DNA of 64,000 nucleotides from Acidobacteriota bacterium (GTDB taxonomy: Bacteria > Acidobacteriota > Thermoanaerobaculia > Thermoanaerobaculales > Thermoanaerobaculaceae), in contig JACQZW010000020.1 of NCBI GenBank assembly GCA_016213675.1, forward strand, positions 1 through 64,000. Reading direction: 5' to 3'. The notes under the pieces are model-generated. The model saw only the letters and a program-made list of their open reading frames with translations, made no database searches and was not told where the DNA came from. Shown piece after piece: positions 63,408-64,000 of the stretch. The translations under genes were made by a program, and so were the position numbers. How positions within the stretch are numbered: the stretch's first letter is position 1; each line of letters starts with the position of its first letter.

Positions 63408-64000
63408 AGGACGCGCCGGCGCTGCTCGTGCCCCTGGCGGCGCTGTGGGTGGCGACCGCCCGCGGCGTCGCCCTCGCGCCGCTCGTGGCCGCTGCCACCG
63501 CCGCGCTCGCACTCGGGCTGGCGACGGTTGCGGTTCGGGGCGGGGTGCGGCGGGAGCCGGCGCTGGCGTGGCTGGCCGGCCTCGTGGCGTGGTGCGGCGT
63601 GGCCGCGGCGCTCCGACCGGTGGCGACGGCGCCGGCGGCGTGGGCGGTGGGCGCCGGAGTCATCGCGCTCGCACTGGCCTTGGCCGCCGCCTCGCCGCGG
63701 GGAGCAGCGTGGGCCGGTCTGGCGGTGGTCGCGGCCGGGACGCTCGTCGCCGGCTGGCTCGTGCTCGAAGCGGTGGCCGTCGCCGGGCGGCCCGCCGGCC
63801 CGCTCGGCAACCCGAACCTGGCGGCGATGGTCGCGCTGCTCGGCCTGCTCACCGTCCCGAGGATGCGCGCTGGCCCGGTCGTTCGCGCCGGTCTCGCCGT
63901 CGTGCTGCTCGGCGGCGTGGTCGCGTCGGGCTCGCGCGGCGGCCTGCTCGCGCTGCTCGCCGCGTGCGCGACGTGGGCGCTGCTGGCGGCGAGCCGGCGG
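63389..64000 (+). CDS. Second O-antigen ligase-like membrane protein (3' partial)
   Basis: The frame from ATG 63389 stays open to the window end (204 codons). It has successive hydrophobic helices and PAGPLGNPNLAAMVALL, the GNPN motif common in O-antigen ligase/polymerase proteins, followed by VASGSRGGLLALLAA, a conserved SRG region. It overlaps the preceding ligase gene by 19 bp in another frame, so the two are coupled. Confidence 0.75.
   Translation, partial: MQTRALKDAPALLVPLAALWVATARGVALAPLVAAATAALALGLATVAVRGGVRREPALAWLAGLVAWCGVAAALRPVATAPAAWAVGAGVIALALALAAASPRGAAWAGLAVVAAGTLVAGWLVLEAVAVAGRPAGPLGNPNLAAMVALLGLLTVPRMRAGPVVRAGLAVVLLGGVVASGSRGGLLALLAACATWALLAASRR

Overview
The window is very GC-rich, gene-dense chromosomal DNA from a Gram-negative bacterium. 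It encodes outer-envelope polysaccharide export (Wzx, Wzm/Wzt, O-antigen ligase-like proteins), type IV pilin-like proteins, periplasmic HtrA and thiol-redox proteins. A B12-dependent ribonucleotide reductase, a homodimeric pyruvate dehydrogenase E1, a sodium-pumping decarboxylase and a 35-residue RCKP/rubredoxin-like protein fit an Acidobacteriota-type lineage. That placement is an inference from gene content; no rRNA is present.

Layout. 1-9.5 kb: end of a SulP transporter, a double SUMF1-domain protein, an XdhC/MobA-like pair, HtrA, RsgA, a secreted TolB-like protein and two tandem HU genes. 9.5-17.2 kb: class II ribonucleotide reductase behind two NrdR-box-like sites, then a four-gene Na+-translocating acyl-CoA decarboxylase operon. 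17.3-23.1 kb: an extended arsenic locus in which arsR, acr3, two thioredoxin-like proteins, a CcdA-type transporter, an ArsP-like permease and a YeeE/YedE protein run on the minus strand, with arsC divergent. 23.1-30.7 kb: a 5'-nucleotidase/dienelactone-hydrolase fusion, HAD, TauE-like exporter, SCP2-like protein, gamma-glutamyltransferase and a threonine-dehydrogenase-like SDR. 30.9-37.1 kb: Wzx, three glycosyltransferases and class I aldolase; the last four are bracketed by two inverted copies of a MITE-like repeat.

37.1-45.0 kb: a pseudouridine synthase, an ion transporter, a 635-bp intergenic region with a candidate tandem-hairpin RNA, then the most unusual cluster: a lysine 2,3-aminomutase homologue, two different ATP-grasp ligases, a 21-codon coupled ORF, a GNAT acetyltransferase and arginine deiminase. 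The aminomutase is split by an in-frame TAA just before the segment that carries its PLP lysine. Together the genes suggest an undescribed pathway that makes and conjugates a beta-amino acid, probably beta-lysine; the product is unknown.

45.0-64.0 kb: a possible nucleotidyltransferase toxin-antitoxin pair, aceE, an MFS transporter, tRNA-Asn, DUF3891, glycerate kinase, a zinc-ribbon-like YggX, HAD phosphatase, mannose-1-phosphate guanylyltransferase, an ABC binding lipoprotein overlapping a Wzm/Wzt exporter, a YfhO-like membrane protein, two pilins each behind a sigma-54-like -24/-12 element, and two O-antigen-ligase-like proteins, the last cut by the window edge. Polysaccharide genes in two blocks (30.9-36 kb and 53-64 kb) probably serve one surface glycan.
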